A stretch of 64,000 bases of DNA from positions 372,001-436,000 of the forward strand of contig NZ_QGMP01000001.1 of assembly GCF_003259185.1 (NCBI RefSeq), in the 5' to 3' direction. This stretch comes from Isoalcanivorax indicus. GTDB lineage: Bacteria > Pseudomonadota > Gammaproteobacteria > Pseudomonadales > Alcanivoracaceae. The notes beneath the pieces are model-generated. The model searched no databases, was not told the origin of the DNA, and saw only the letters and a program-made list of their open reading frames with translations. This document shows, one piece after another, positions 8,722-18,092 of the stretch (position 1 is its first letter; each line of letters begins with the position of its first letter). Made by a program: the position numbers and the translations under genes.

Positions 8722-9768
8722 TTATTCGTAGCGCTGTCTGGCGTCCTCATCGAGTGTATCGGCGATGCGGAAGAAGTTGTCCAGGCGTTCCTGGCTGATG
8801 GCACCGGAGGCTGCCGCCTCGATCAGGGCACAACCCGGCTCGTGCCGATGGGAGCAGTTGCGGAAACGGCAGTGGCCGGCCAGTGGCGCCAGGTCCACGT
8901 AGCCACTGAGCAGTTCTTCTTCATCGATATGCCAGAGGCCGAACTCGCGGATGCCAGGGGAGTCGATCAGGTTTCCCCCGGCGGGCAGGTGCAACAGCTG
9001 GGCGGTGGTGGTGGTGTGCTGGCCCAGACCGGAGACATCCGAAAGCACATTGGTGGCGATGTCCGCATCGGGCAGCAGGGCGTTGACCAGGGAGGATTTG
9101 CCCACACCGGACTGGCCGACAAACACGCTGGTATGGCCGTCCAGCGCCGCGCTGAGCGCTGCCAGGCCCGCCTCGTGGGCCGTGCCGGTATCGGTGGCCG
9201 AGGCTTCGATGACCGGGTAACCCAGGTTGCGGTAGATATCGCACAGTGCGGTCAGCGCCGCGCGATTGTCGTCGGTAATCAGATCAGCCTTGTTGAGCAC
9301 CAGTGCCGGGCGAATGCCGGACAGCTCGGCGGCGACCAGGTAGCGATCCAGCAGTTGGCTGGACGGCGTCGGCGCAGGCGCAAACACGATCAGCATCAAG
9401 TCCACATTGGCCGCCACCGGCTTCAGCTTGCCATAATTGTCTGGCCGCTTGAGCACGCTGGTGCGCGGCACGATGGCCGTGACAACGCCGTCTCCCGGCC
9501 CCTGCGCAGGTTGCCAGAGCACCTGGTCACCGACCACCAGCTGCTCCAGGTTGGCACGGAAATGGCAGCGCTGGCGGACACCGTCGGTGCCGCTGATCTC
9601 GACCTTTCTGCCATAGTGCGCGGTGACCAGCCCTGGCCGGGCGTCGCCCAGCTCGGCGGCGACATCGGCGTCCAGCTGCGCCTGGCGCTTCTGCGAACGG
9701 GCGACGCGCTCGGCCTGGATCTTTTCGATGCGCCAGCGTTGACGGCGGTTGAGATGGCGTTTGCTCAT
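8722..9768 (-). CDS. rsgA: Ribosome small-subunit GTPase RsgA
   Basis: RsgA is a circularly permuted GTPase that checks late maturation of the 30S subunit. The 348-residue protein has an N-terminal OB fold after a basic arm, then G4 NKAD (159-162), G1 GQSGVGKS (218-225), the HTTTT switch (251-255) and G3 DSPG (269-272), which is the permuted order. The C-terminal zinc site is formed by Cys300, Cys305, His307 and Cys313. ATG start. It is divergent from the SDR-orn pair; rsgA next to orn is the usual gammaproteobacterial arrangement, here with an SDR inserted. Confidence 0.97.
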   Translation of the reverse strand: MSKRHLNRRQRWRIEKIQAERVARSQKRQAQLDADVAAELGDARPGLVTAHYGRKVEISGTDGVRQRCHFRANLEQLVVGDQVLWQPAQGPGDGVVTAIVPRTSVLKRPDNYGKLKPVAANVDLMLIVFAPAPTPSSQLLDRYLVAAELSGIRPALVLNKADLITDDNRAALTALCDIYRNLGYPVIEASATDTGTAHEAGLAALSAALDGHTSVFVGQSGVGKSSLVNALLPDADIATNVLSDVSGLGQHTTTTAQLLHLPAGGNLIDSPGIREFGLWHIDEEELLSGYVDLAPLAGHCRFRNCSHRHEPGCALIEAAASGAISQERLDNFFRIADTLDEDARQRYE

Positions 9769-9852
9769 GCGATGGATGACACGCTACGTCCGGGGAACAG
9801 GGCTGCTACTATACCGGCCAGTATCAGGCAAACGCTAACAGGGAGATGAAGG

Positions 9853-10704
9853 ATGTCGGACTCGATGACAGGGAAGACGGTGCTGATTACCGGCGCCAAC
9901 AGCGGGATTGGCCTGGTGACGGCCTCGGTGTTGGCGGGCATGGGCGCACGGGTGGTGCTGGCCTGCCGCCGGGCGGAGGCCGCAAAACAGGCCATGGCGG
10001 AGATCCGCCAGCGCTACCCCGATGCGCGGCTGGAGACCGTTTCGCTGGATCTGGCCTCGTTGCAACGGGTGCGGCATGCGGCAGCCGAGGTGCGTGAGCG
10101 CTTCCGGCGCATTGACGTGCTGATCAACAACGCTGGCCTGGCCAGCATGCAGCGCGAAGTGACCGTGGACGGTTTTGAAAAGACCTTTGCCACCAATCAT
10201 CTTGGCCCCTTCTTGTTCACGCATCTGCTGCAGTCGGTCATCACCCCGGGCAGCGGGCGTATCATTAACGTGGCCTCCGAAGCGCATCGCATGGGGCGCA
10301 TGCACTGGGATGACCTGCAACTGGAACAGGGCTACTGGGTGATGAAGGCCTATGCACAGTCAAAGCTGGCCAATATCCTGTTCACCCGCGCCCTGGCACG
10401 CCGCCTGGCAGACACCGGCATTACCGTGAACGCCCTGCACCCCGGTGCGGTCTCCACCCATATCTGGCCTGAGCGTACCTGGTACGAGCGCGCCTTCAGC
10501 CGGCTGCTGAAGCTGTTCCTGATCAGCCCCGAAAAAGGCGCGCGCACGACCATCTGGCTGGCGTCCGGTGTGGAAGGTGGGCGTAGCCAGGGCGGCTATT
10601 TCGAAGGCTGCAAGGCCCGTAAACCCTCGGCCCGCGGGCGCAATGACGACGACGCGGAACGCCTGTGGGAAATTTCCGCTGCACTGACAGGAACCGACGC
10701 ATGA
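9853..10704 (+). CDS. Short-chain dehydrogenase/reductase, retinol-dehydrogenase-like
   Basis: This is a classical SDR of 283 residues. The Rossmann cofactor motif TGANSGIG is at 13-20, NNAG at 92-95, the catalytic Ser at 142 (INVASEAH) and Tyr167-x3-Lys171 (YAQSK). CRR after the second strand suggests NADP(H) preference. The long C-terminal part and the [13 protein letters not shown] segment resemble retinol dehydrogenase and oxidoreductase-like SDRs; the real substrate is unknown. The ATG is preceded by GGGAGATGAAGG. Its TGA overlaps the orn ATG by 4 bp, so the two are co-translated although their functions are probably unrelated. Confidence 0.9.
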   Translation: MSDSMTGKTVLITGANSGIGLVTASVLAGMGARVVLACRRAEAAKQAMAEIRQRYPDARLETVSLDLASLQRVRHAAAEVRERFRRIDVLINNAGLASMQREVTVDGFEKTFATNHLGPFLFTHLLQSVITPGSGRIINVASEAHRMGRMHWDDLQLEQGYWVMKAYAQSKLANILFTRALARRLADTGITVNALHPGAVSTHIWPERTWYERAFSRLLKLFLISPEKGARTTIWLASGVEGGRSQGGYFEGCKARKPSARGRNDDDAERLWEISAALTGTDA

Positions 10705-11246
10705 GTGACCGCAAGGAAAACCTGATCTGGATCGACCTGGAAATGACCGGACTGAATCCGGACCAGGACCGGATCATCGAGATCGCCACCATCGTGACCG
10801 ACAAGCAGCTCAATGTGCTGGCGGAGGGGCCCGTGATTGCCGTGCATCAGCCGGATGACGTGATGGGGGGCATGGATGAATGGAATACCACCACGCACAC
10901 CGCTTCGGGGCTGGTGGAGCGGGTCCGGCAGAGTACCCGGGATGAGCGTGCTGCGGAGGCAGCGACCCTGGATTTTCTGCAGGACTGGGTAGAGCGTGGC
11001 ATGTCACCCATGTGCGGCAACAGCATTTGCCAGGACCGCCGTTTCCTGTGGCGTTACATGCCAGGGCTGGAAGGCTGGTTTCACTACCGCAATCTGGATG
11101 TGTCCACCATCAAGGAACTGACACGGCGCTGGGCGCCGGAGTTGCTGTCCGGGGTGAAGAAGGACAGCAAGCACCAGGCGCTGGATGACATCCGTGATTC
11201 CATTGAAGAAATGCGTTACTACCGCAAGCAGGTGTTCTCGATCTGA
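10701..11246 (+). CDS. orn: Oligoribonuclease
   Basis: Orn degrades 2-5 nt RNA to mononucleotides and, in c-di-GMP-using bacteria, also clears pGpG. The 181-residue sequence has the DEDDh exonuclease motifs: WIDLEMTGL (Asp12, Glu14), the central [10 protein letters not shown] and the C-terminal KHQALDDI with the catalytic His. The start MSDRKENL is the family start and lies inside the SDR stop codon (ATGA). The GGDEF/EAL and PilZ proteins in this window make the pGpG role relevant. Confidence 0.97.
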   Translation: MSDRKENLIWIDLEMTGLNPDQDRIIEIATIVTDKQLNVLAEGPVIAVHQPDDVMGGMDEWNTTTHTASGLVERVRQSTRDERAAEAATLDFLQDWVERGMSPMCGNSICQDRRFLWRYMPGLEGWFHYRNLDVSTIKELTRRWAPELLSGVKKDSKHQALDDIRDSIEEMRYYRKQVFSI

Positions 11247-11270
11247 TCCTTGCCCTTTAGCGCTTGCCCG

Positions 11271-12122
11271 TTAGCGCGAGACGAGCAGTGGCACCTCGGC
11301 GCTGCGGAGCAGGCTGCTGGTGGTGCTGCCGACGAAGAACTGGCGCAGGGCCGAGTGGCCAAAGGCGCCCATCACGATCATGTCGATGTCGTTATCCCGC
11401 TGGTAGCTGCGCAGGGCGCTGTCCACATGGCCTTGCAGCAGGCTGGCCTGTACCGACAGGCCCGCGCCGCGCAACTGATTCGTGGCTTCTTCCAGCAGGT
11501 TCCGGTTTCGGGCATTGTCCTCGCCCACGGTGACCAGATGGCAATCGAGCCCCATGAACAGCGGGCTGCTCGCAATCAATGCCAGCCCCTTGCGTGTGGT
11601 CTCGCTGCCGTCATACGCCATCAGGATGCGCCGCGGCGCGCGGAAGCTGGCGGGCGTGAGCAGGATCGGCTTGTGCAGGGTGCGGATGACACGTTCCACG
11701 TTGTTGCCCACATGGGCGCCGACGCTGTCGCCGTCTTCGCCCTGGCGGCCCATGACCAGAATGCGGATCTCGCCTTCCATGTCCGCCAGGGTATCCACCA
11801 GATCGCCGTGGCGCTGGCGCGTCGTGCTCTGGGAGAAACCCGTTTCGGCCACGCGTTGTTGTGCGGCCTCCAGCATCAGTCGCCCCTGTTCCAGCGCCAT
11901 GCGGCTGCGCCGGGCATCCAGCTCGGCCATTTCCTCCAGCAGTTTCTGGCTGCCGCCGAGGCTGATACGGCCGGTGAAGTTCTTTTCCGAGGGGAACTGC
12001 TTGCGATCCAGCACATGCAGCAGACTGAGCGGCGCGCCGGTGCGGCTGGCCGCCCAGGCGGCGTAATCGCATACCGCCGGGCTGGCGCTGGAGCCATCAA
12101 TACAGGCCATGATCTGTGACAT
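11271..12122 (-). CDS. Universal stress protein, tandem UspA domains
   Basis: The 283-residue protein is a fusion of two UspA domains. The first begins MSQIMACIDGSSASPAVCDYA, and the second, from about residue 150, begins RRILMAYDGSETTRKGLAL. The G-2x-G-9x-G(S/T) nucleotide-binding pattern is visible near the end of each half (GRQGEDGDSVGAHVGN and GAFGHSALRQFFVGSTT). I chose ATG at 12122 because GAGGAG lies 7 nt upstream; the ATG at 12128 is too close to that site. The TGA of the upstream SulP gene sits inside the ribosome binding region, so expression is coupled to the transporter. Likely cytoplasmic and stress- or ion-linked. Confidence 0.9.
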   Translation of the reverse strand: MSQIMACIDGSSASPAVCDYAAWAASRTGAPLSLLHVLDRKQFPSEKNFTGRISLGGSQKLLEEMAELDARRSRMALEQGRLMLEAAQQRVAETGFSQSTTRQRHGDLVDTLADMEGEIRILVMGRQGEDGDSVGAHVGNNVERVIRTLHKPILLTPASFRAPRRILMAYDGSETTRKGLALIASSPLFMGLDCHLVTVGEDNARNRNLLEEATNQLRGAGLSVQASLLQGHVDSALRSYQRDNDIDMIVMGAFGHSALRQFFVGSTTSSLLRSAEVPLLVSR

Positions 12123-12133
12123 GAACATACTCC

Positions 12134-13672
12134 TCAGTGGGCGCTCAGACGCTTCAGTGCATCGGGCTTGTCATGGACGCCGAACTTGTCCACCAGCGTA
12201 GCACTGGCTTCGTTCAGGCCGACAATCTCGACCTCGGCACCCTCGCGGCGGAACTTGATCACTACCTTGTCCAGTGCACTGATGGCGGTGATGTCCCAGA
12301 AATGGGCGCTGTGCAGATCAATCACTACCCTGCTCACCGCTTCACGGAAATCAAAGGCAGCAACGAACTCTTCCGCCGAGCTGAAGAACACCTGACCGAT
12401 AACCCGATACTCGCGCACCTGGCCGGATTCATCCAGTGTCGAGTTGATATACATCAGGCGACCGACCTTGTTGGCGAAGAACAGTGTGCTGAGCAAGACG
12501 CCTGCCAGCACGCCGATGGCAAGGTTATGGGTCAGCACCACGATGGTGACGGTGGCGATCATGACGATATTGCTGCTCATCGGGTGCGCGTGCAGATTGG
12601 TGAGCGAGCTCCAACTGAATGTGCCGATGGAGACCATGACCATGACGGCTACCAGAGCCGCCATGGGAATCTGCGAGACCCATTCGCCCAGGAAGACCAC
12701 CATCATCAGCAGCACGACCCCGGCCACCAGACAGGACAGGCGCCCGCGCCCGCCGGACTGCACGTTGATGACAGACTGGCCGATCATGGCGCAGCCTGCC
12801 ATGCCGCCGAAGAAGCCGGTCACGATATTGGCGACACCCTGGCCCTTGCTCTCGCGCTGCTTGTCACTTTCCGTATCGGTCAGATCATCAACGATATTGG
12901 CGGTCATCAGGGATTCAAGCAGACCGACCACGGTGAGCGACAGGACCGTGGGCAGGATGATCATCAGGGTTTCAAGATTCAGCGGGACATCCGGGAAGAG
13001 GAAATAGGGCAGGCTGTCTGGCAGCGCGCCAGTGTCGCCCACGTTGCGAATTTCCAGACCGAAATACATGGCGATGGCCGTCATCACCAGAATGCACACC
13101 AGCGGGGACGGCACGATACGGGTGAACAAGGGCAGGATATAGATGATGCCCAGACCGGCGATCACCATGGCGTACACCGCCCAATGCATGAATTCGATAA
13201 CGGGTATGTTGATGCTGGTGTCGCCCACCTGCATGGGCTGCCAGGAGAGGGTGCCCAGTTCCTTCAGCTGCGCCATGAAGATCAGGATCGCCAGGGCGTT
13301 TACAAAGCCGGTCATCACCGATCTGGAAACAAATCGCATGACCCGGTGGATGCCGAGCTGGCCCAGAATCAGCTGGAAAACACCGGTGAGGATGGTGGCC
13401 GCCAGCAGATATTGCAGGCCATGCTGGTCCACCAGGTTGACCATCAGCAGCGCCATGGCGCCGGTCGCGGCAGAGATCATGCCGGGGCGGCCGCCAATGA
13501 TGGCGGTAATCACGGCAATGCAGAAGGAGGCATACAGCCCCACTTTGGGTGGCACGCCAGCCAGCACGGAGAAGGCAATGGCTTCAGGGATCAGCGCAAG
13601 CGCCACGACGATGCCGGCGAGCAGATCGCCGCGCACATTGAAAAACCAGGTGTTCTTCAGTGATTGAAGCAT
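12134..13672 (-). CDS. SulP-family anion transporter with STAS domain
   Basis: SulP proteins move sulfate, bicarbonate or other anions across the inner membrane. The 512-residue sequence starts with the family motif ([20 protein letters not shown]), has about 10-12 hydrophobic segments to residue 400, and ends in a STAS domain (about 410-505) with the strand-helix motif [20 protein letters not shown]. Acidic residues in [13 protein letters not shown] and the [12 protein letters not shown] region are well conserved in the SulP/BicA branch. The substrate is undetermined; bicarbonate and sulfate are both plausible. It forms a two-gene operon with the downstream universal stress protein. Confidence 0.9.
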   Translation of the reverse strand: MLQSLKNTWFFNVRGDLLAGIVVALALIPEAIAFSVLAGVPPKVGLYASFCIAVITAIIGGRPGMISAATGAMALLMVNLVDQHGLQYLLAATILTGVFQLILGQLGIHRVMRFVSRSVMTGFVNALAILIFMAQLKELGTLSWQPMQVGDTSINIPVIEFMHWAVYAMVIAGLGIIYILPLFTRIVPSPLVCILVMTAIAMYFGLEIRNVGDTGALPDSLPYFLFPDVPLNLETLMIILPTVLSLTVVGLLESLMTANIVDDLTDTESDKQRESKGQGVANIVTGFFGGMAGCAMIGQSVINVQSGGRGRLSCLVAGVVLLMMVVFLGEWVSQIPMAALVAVMVMVSIGTFSWSSLTNLHAHPMSSNIVMIATVTIVVLTHNLAIGVLAGVLLSTLFFANKVGRLMYINSTLDESGQVREYRVIGQVFFSSAEEFVAAFDFREAVSRVVIDLHSAHFWDITAISALDKVVIKFRREGAEVEIVGLNEASATLVDKFGVHDKPDALKRLSAH

Positions 13673-13890
13673 GGACAGTTTCCAGACAGCGATTTCAGAT
13701 AACCAATAAGGATGGCCACGGTACGCGCAGTACGTGACGGGATGAGAGCGTGAACAGAATTCGTGCCCGGAGGGCAGGTCGGTGTCCCGCAGGAGCGCGC
13801 GCTAGGGTGGCGTCAGCGCCATCGGGGATAAGGAAACGTTGCAGATCATCAGCGTTGGTCAAGCCAGGAAAGCGCGCGAGTCTAGCAGGC

Positions 13891-13920
13891 CGGGGGGCGG
13901 ATGAACACCGCAGCCCCCCG
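13891..13920. terminator. GC-rich hairpin downstream of desT
   Basis: CGGGGGGC and GCCCCCCG form an 8-bp perfect stem with a 14-nt loop, 30 bp past the desT stop. There is no U-tract. It may stop transcription leaving desT on the minus strand. The rest of 13673-13949 shows no open frame I would call a gene. Confidence 0.35.
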
Positions 13921-13949
13921 CTTGTCGGTCAAGGCGACCGGGCCCGGGG

Positions 13950-14612
13950 TCAGGCGCTGCGCTGCATCTGTGCCATGGTCTGTGTCCCCAGAATGATCAT
14001 GCGCACCATGGTGACGAGTTGGTCGATGATTTCCGGATGCTTGTCTTCCGGTTGGTCCATGGCGGTGGCGCCCATGGTGAACACCAGCCGGGTGATGGCT
14101 CTGGCCACCACCTCGGGACGATGGATGCCGGTGTGACGTTCTTCGGCCAGTCGCACCAGATCCCGGCACAGCTCTTCCTCGAAATAGCAGAGCTGGGTCT
14201 CTACGGCCCCCTTGAAGGCATCGGACCCCACGGTGCCCTCGCGCAACAGCAGATGCAGGTGCTTCTGGTCGCCGCGCAACTGCTCCATGAAGGCCTCGAT
14301 GGAGCTTTGCACCACGCTGCGTTCTGCCACGGCCCGGGTGCGGGCCTCACCGATGATCTGCCGCAACGCCTCGCCCGCCTGGTTGATCAGCGCCACGGCC
14401 AGCTCGTCCACATCGCGGAAATGCCGGTAAAAGCTGTTCGGCGCGATCCCGGCGGCGCGGGCCACCTCGCGCAGGCTCAGGGTAGAGACGCTGCGATGCG
14501 GGCCCACCAGGGTCAGGGCGGCGGCAATCAGGTCTTCCCGTGAAATCACAGCACGCCGCCCTGCATGGGGGCGGCTGGTGTCGGGGCTGGCGTCCTTGAC
14601 GGTCGAACTCAT
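13950..14612 (-). CDS. desT: TetR-family repressor DesT/FabR-like
   Basis: This TetR regulator (220 residues from the ATG at 14612) has its DNA-binding helix-turn-helix in LSLREVARAAGIAPNSFYRHF, about residues 50-70, and a helical ligand-binding domain after it. DesT and FabR sense acyl-CoA or acyl-ACP pools and repress unsaturated-fatty-acid genes. The gene is divergent from a ferredoxin-reductase-like oxidoreductase and an acyl desaturase, exactly the desT / desC-desB layout of Pseudomonas. The frame stays open upstream to 14720, across the promoter region, but the shorter start fits the family length. Identification is from domain plus context. Confidence 0.88.
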   Translation of the reverse strand: MSSTVKDASPDTSRPHAGRRAVISREDLIAAALTLVGPHRSVSTLSLREVARAAGIAPNSFYRHFRDVDELAVALINQAGEALRQIIGEARTRAVAERSVVQSSIEAFMEQLRGDQKHLHLLLREGTVGSDAFKGAVETQLCYFEEELCRDLVRLAEERHTGIHRPEVVARAITRLVFTMGATAMDQPEDKHPEIIDQLVTMVRMIILGTQTMAQMQRSA

Positions 14613-14678
14613 CCGGGGGCTCTCTGCGGGTCGATGCTGGTGCGGCCATGATAGCCCATGAAACGCAGGACGGCTGTA

Positions 14679-14706
14679 TAGACTGATATATATACATGTG
14701 TATAAT
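14679..14706 (+). promoter_or_regulatory. Predicted sigma-70 promoter of desCB
   Basis: A consensus -10 box TATAAT (14701-14706) lies 16 bp after TAGACT (14679-14684; 4 of 6 matches to TTGACA) and 31 bp before the desC start. The spacer contains the palindromic operator candidate. Confidence 0.5.
14691..14704. promoter_or_regulatory. Candidate DesT operator
   Basis: TATACA-TG-TGTATA is a perfect inverted repeat (6-bp arms, 2-nt spacer) in the desT/desC intergenic region. It overlaps the predicted -10 of desCB, where a repressor would block polymerase. The assignment to DesT is inferred from position. Confidence 0.5.
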
Positions 14707-14737
14707 AACGCCGAATTCATGATCGAGACCCCGTACC

Positions 14738-15799
14738 ATGCCCGCCACCGGTGCCCTGAAACGCCTGATGACCCCGCTGATCAACCCGGCGGCCTTTGAC
14801 TTCTGGGTCGGCCAGGTCAGCCCGTTGCTGGCCTGGGAGCGGCCGCTGGCGCGTATCGTGGCGCGCGAGGTCAGCGCCCGCGACACCGTGACCCTGGTGC
14901 TCAAGCCGAATCGCCACGTGGCGCCGGTCCTGCCCGGCCAGCATGTGCCGGTGACGGTTGAAGTGGGGGGGCGGCGACTGACCCGGCAATACAGCCCCAC
15001 GCAGACCGGCAAGCGCCTGGCGATCACCGTGAAACGCGTGCCCGGCGGCGCCGTCAGCACGCACCTGACCCGCGATGCCCGGGTGGGGGATGTGCTGGAA
15101 CTGGGCGCGCCCTTCGGCACGATGCGGGACGATCCGGCGGTGTCGGCGTGGCTGTTTGCGGCGGCGGGCAGCGGCATTACCCCGTTGATGAGCCTGCTGC
15201 GCGCCCAGGCGGCGCGGGGCCAGGTCAACACCACCTTGCTGTACTGGGCCAGAACGCGCGCTGACCTGTGCTTTTTGCCCGAGCTTCAGCAGATGGCGCG
15301 TGACTGGCCCGGCATGACGTTGATACCGGTGCTGACCCGCGAAGCCGTTCTGGCCTCAGGTGAGGCGTCCGGCCGACCTGAGGCGGCGCTGCTGGCGCGC
15401 CATGTGCCGGATCTGGCAGACCGTCATGTCTACGCCTGCGGCCCGGCGGGGTTTGTTGCACAACTGGAACAGCTCACGGGCGACACGGCCCGCAGCGTTC
15501 TGGGTGAGGCCTTTACCCCGCCCGAGCGCGTCAGTGTGGTGGGCGCGCCGGTGCAGGTGACGCTGGCTCGCAGTGGTCGCGTGCTGGAGATTCCTGCTGG
15601 CGAAGCCCTGTTGCCTGCGCTGGAAGCTCAGGGGGAAACGCCTGCCTTCGGCTGTCGCATGGGGGTGTGCCACACCTGTGCCTGCCAGCGCCTGGACGGG
15701 ACCAGCGAAGACCTGTTCAACGGCCGTCAACACAGCGAACCCGGCATGCTGCGCCTGTGCGTCAGCGCCGCCCGAAGCCACCTGACACTGGATCTGTAA
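14738..15799 (+). CDS. desC: Ferredoxin-type oxidoreductase partner of acyl desaturase (DesC)
   Basis: The 353-residue protein joins a ferredoxin-NADP reductase module to a C-terminal plant-type 2Fe-2S ferredoxin. Visible motifs are RQYS (83-86) for FAD, AAGSGITPLMSLL (143-154) for the NAD(P) fold, CGPAGF (234-239), and the iron-sulfur ligands Cys306, Cys311, Cys314 and Cys341. It passes electrons from NAD(P)H to the adjacent desaturase. desB starts at the base following its TAA, so the two are one operon. In Pseudomonas, desC and desB are repressed by DesT and used when exogenous saturated acyl-CoAs are available. Confidence 0.9.
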   Translation: MPATGALKRLMTPLINPAAFDFWVGQVSPLLAWERPLARIVAREVSARDTVTLVLKPNRHVAPVLPGQHVPVTVEVGGRRLTRQYSPTQTGKRLAITVKRVPGGAVSTHLTRDARVGDVLELGAPFGTMRDDPAVSAWLFAAAGSGITPLMSLLRAQAARGQVNTTLLYWARTRADLCFLPELQQMARDWPGMTLIPVLTREAVLASGEASGRPEAALLARHVPDLADRHVYACGPAGFVAQLEQLTGDTARSVLGEAFTPPERVSVVGAPVQVTLARSGRVLEIPAGEALLPALEAQGETPAFGCRMGVCHTCACQRLDGTSEDLFNGRQHSEPGMLRLCVSAARSHLTLDL

Positions 15800-16945
15800 A
15801 TGACTGCGCAACAGCCTGCTCCGACATCCCTGTCTCCGGTCGCACGCGGCAATATTGCCCGGCGCCCCCTGACGCGCGCCGAGGTCGAGGCCTTCGGTAC
15901 CGAACTGGATGCCCTGCGTGATCGCACTCTGGCCGACATCGGTGAAGCGGATGCGCGCTATATCAAGCGCATCTACGCGGCGGTGCGTTACACCGAAGCG
16001 CTGGGGCGCGGGCTGCTGTTCTTCGGCCTGTTCCCGCCTGCCTGGGTGCTGGGCACACTGCTGCTGGGCGTGTCCAAGATCCTGGAAAACATGGAACTGG
16101 GCCATAACGTGATGCATGGCCAGTACGACTGGATGAACGACCCGCGCTTCGACGGCAAGACCTATGAATGGGATGTGGTGGGCACCAGCGACAGTTGGCG
16201 CAAGACGCATAACTTCCAGCATCACACCTATACCAACGTCAAGGGCATGGACGACGACATCGGTTATGGACTGCTGCGCCTGTTTCCCGAGCAGCGCTGG
16301 CGCCCCTTTTATCTGTTTCAGCCGATCATTGCTGTGATTTTTGCGCTGATGTTCCAGTGGGGGGTGGCCATCCAGGATCTGCGCCTGGGTCGTTACTTCG
16401 CGGGCAAGATGACCCGTGAGGAACTGGCCGAGCAGTTCCGCCCGGTGGGCCGCAAGATGCGTCGCCAGTTGCTCAAGGATTATGTCTTCTTCCCGCTGCT
16501 GGCCGGGCCATTCTTCCTGCCGGTGCTGCTGGGCAACCTGGTGGCCAATGGCCTGCGTAATCTGTGGACCTACATGATCATTTTCTGCGGCCACTTTACG
16601 GCCAACGTCGAAGTGTTCCCGAAAGAGATGGTAGAGAACGAAACGCGTGGCGAATGGTATCTGCGCCAGTTGCGCGGCTCCTCCAACCTGCGTGGCGGCA
16701 AGCTGTTTCATATCATGTCCGGCAACCTGAGCCACCAGATCGAGCACCACTTGTTCCCGGACATTCCTGCGCGTCGCTATGCCGAGCTGTCCAGGGATGT
16801 GCGCGCCATTTGCGACCGCTACGGCATCTACTACAACACCGGCTCACTGGCCTCGCAGTTTGGTCAGGTGGTGTGGCGTATCCTGCGTTACGCCTTCCCG
16901 AGCAAACCGGTGAAGCTGGCGGGCAAGACGCTGGTGGCGGACTGA
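15800..16945 (+). CDS. desB: Membrane fatty acyl desaturase (DesB)
   Basis: This integral-membrane di-iron desaturase (381 residues) introduces a double bond into acyl chains, probably acyl-CoA, using electrons from DesC. The three histidine clusters are HNVMH (102-106), HNFQHH (137-142) and QIEHH (313-317); the last is the QxxHH form typical of front-end-like enzymes. Hydrophobic segments near residues 70-95, 170-190 and 225-260 provide the membrane anchor. The start directly abuts the desC stop (TAAATG). A paralogue lies at 24465-25592. Confidence 0.92.
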   Translation: MTAQQPAPTSLSPVARGNIARRPLTRAEVEAFGTELDALRDRTLADIGEADARYIKRIYAAVRYTEALGRGLLFFGLFPPAWVLGTLLLGVSKILENMELGHNVMHGQYDWMNDPRFDGKTYEWDVVGTSDSWRKTHNFQHHTYTNVKGMDDDIGYGLLRLFPEQRWRPFYLFQPIIAVIFALMFQWGVAIQDLRLGRYFAGKMTREELAEQFRPVGRKMRRQLLKDYVFFPLLAGPFFLPVLLGNLVANGLRNLWTYMIIFCGHFTANVEVFPKEMVENETRGEWYLRQLRGSSNLRGGKLFHIMSGNLSHQIEHHLFPDIPARRYAELSRDVRAICDRYGIYYNTGSLASQFGQVVWRILRYAFPSKPVKLAGKTLVAD

Positions 16946-16961
16946 CCCCGGTCGATACGTT

Positions 16962-18038
16962 TTATGCGGGGCGCTGTTGCAGCCGGTGCAGCGCCCAGCG
17001 TACATGGCGCACCACCATGGCAGACGGAAAGTCCAGGCGCGCCTGCAACGCCGTGATGGCGGCGGCGCTGGCCGGGCCGTTCCCCAATCCCACGGCAAGA
17101 TTTCTCAGCCAGCCTTCGTAGCCTGTGCGGCGAATGGGTGATCCGGCGGTGTTTTCCAGAAAAGTGGCTTCGTCCCAGTTGAACAGTGTCACCAGATCCG
17201 CCTGATCCAGGGCGTGGCGTGGCTGGAAGTCGGCTTCGCCGGTGTGCTGCGCGAAACGATTCCAGGGGCACATCAGCTGACAGTCGTCACAGCCGAAAAC
17301 ACGATTGCCCATCAGCGGTCGCAGTTCCTCAGGAATATCACCGCGGTTCTCGATGGTGAGATAGCTGATGCAGCGGCGCGCATCCAGTTGATAGGGCGCC
17401 ACGATGGCATCGGTGGGGCAGACGGTGATGCAGGCCTTGCACTGGCCGCAGTGATCCTCCACGGGCGCATCCACCGGCAACGCCAGGTCGGTATAGATCT
17501 CGCCAAGAAAAAACCAGCTGCCCGCTTCGCGATTCAGGATCAGCGTGTGCTTGCCCTGCCAGCCAAGCCCGGCTTTGGCGGCCAGCGGTTTCTCCATGAC
17601 GGGGGCGCTGTCGACGAAGGCGCGGCCCAGGTGTGAGGTCGGTGCGGCCTCACGAATCTGCTGGGCCAGTCGTGCCAGTCGTTTGCGAATCACCTTGTGG
17701 TAATCGCGCCCCAGTGCGTAGCGTGAGACATAGGCTTTTTCCGGTTGTTTCAGCCGCTGCACCGGGCGCGTATCCGGCGGCAGGTAATCCATGCGCACGG
17801 AAATCACCCGCAGTGTGCCGGGTTCCAGCTCGGCCGGGCGGCTGCGCTTGTGGCCGTGCGCCTGCATCCAGTCCATGTCGCCGTGGTAGCCCTTGGCCAG
17901 CCAGTCCTGCAGGCGTGCCTCGGCCGCGCTGAGCTCCGTGTCGGCGATGCCCGCCTGCTGGAAGCCCAACTCGCGGGCCCAGCGCTTGATGTCGCGGGCC
18001 AGTTCAACGAGCGTTGTGTCGGTGGTCGGGTCAGTCAT
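16962..18038 (-). CDS. queG: Epoxyqueuosine reductase
   Basis: QueG performs the last step of queuosine synthesis on tRNA, reducing epoxyqueuosine with a cobalamin cofactor and two 4Fe-4S clusters. The 358-residue sequence has cluster motif CGQCKACITVCP (Cys197, 200, 203, 207), further ligands Cys250, Cys253 and Cys257 in CDDCQLMCPWN, and the catalytic region FVDSAPVMEK (139-150) with the conserved Asp. A HEAT-like tail follows, as in the family. It is divergent from nnr, the usual arrangement. Confidence 0.95.
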   Translation of the reverse strand: MTDPTTDTTLVELARDIKRWARELGFQQAGIADTELSAAEARLQDWLAKGYHGDMDWMQAHGHKRSRPAELEPGTLRVISVRMDYLPPDTRPVQRLKQPEKAYVSRYALGRDYHKVIRKRLARLAQQIREAAPTSHLGRAFVDSAPVMEKPLAAKAGLGWQGKHTLILNREAGSWFFLGEIYTDLALPVDAPVEDHCGQCKACITVCPTDAIVAPYQLDARRCISYLTIENRGDIPEELRPLMGNRVFGCDDCQLMCPWNRFAQHTGEADFQPRHALDQADLVTLFNWDEATFLENTAGSPIRRTGYEGWLRNLAVGLGNGPASAAAITALQARLDFPSAMVVRHVRWALHRLQQRPA

Positions 18039-18092
18039 CGAAGTCGCGTATACTCGCGGTACTGGTCTGCAGCACAGGAAAGCGTCGCCGTC

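Noticed and set aside
12137-13663. Plus-strand open frame of 508 codons over the SulP gene
   Set aside because: Very rich in His, Gln and Asp as expected for the complement of hydrophobic codons in a membrane protein; no domain.
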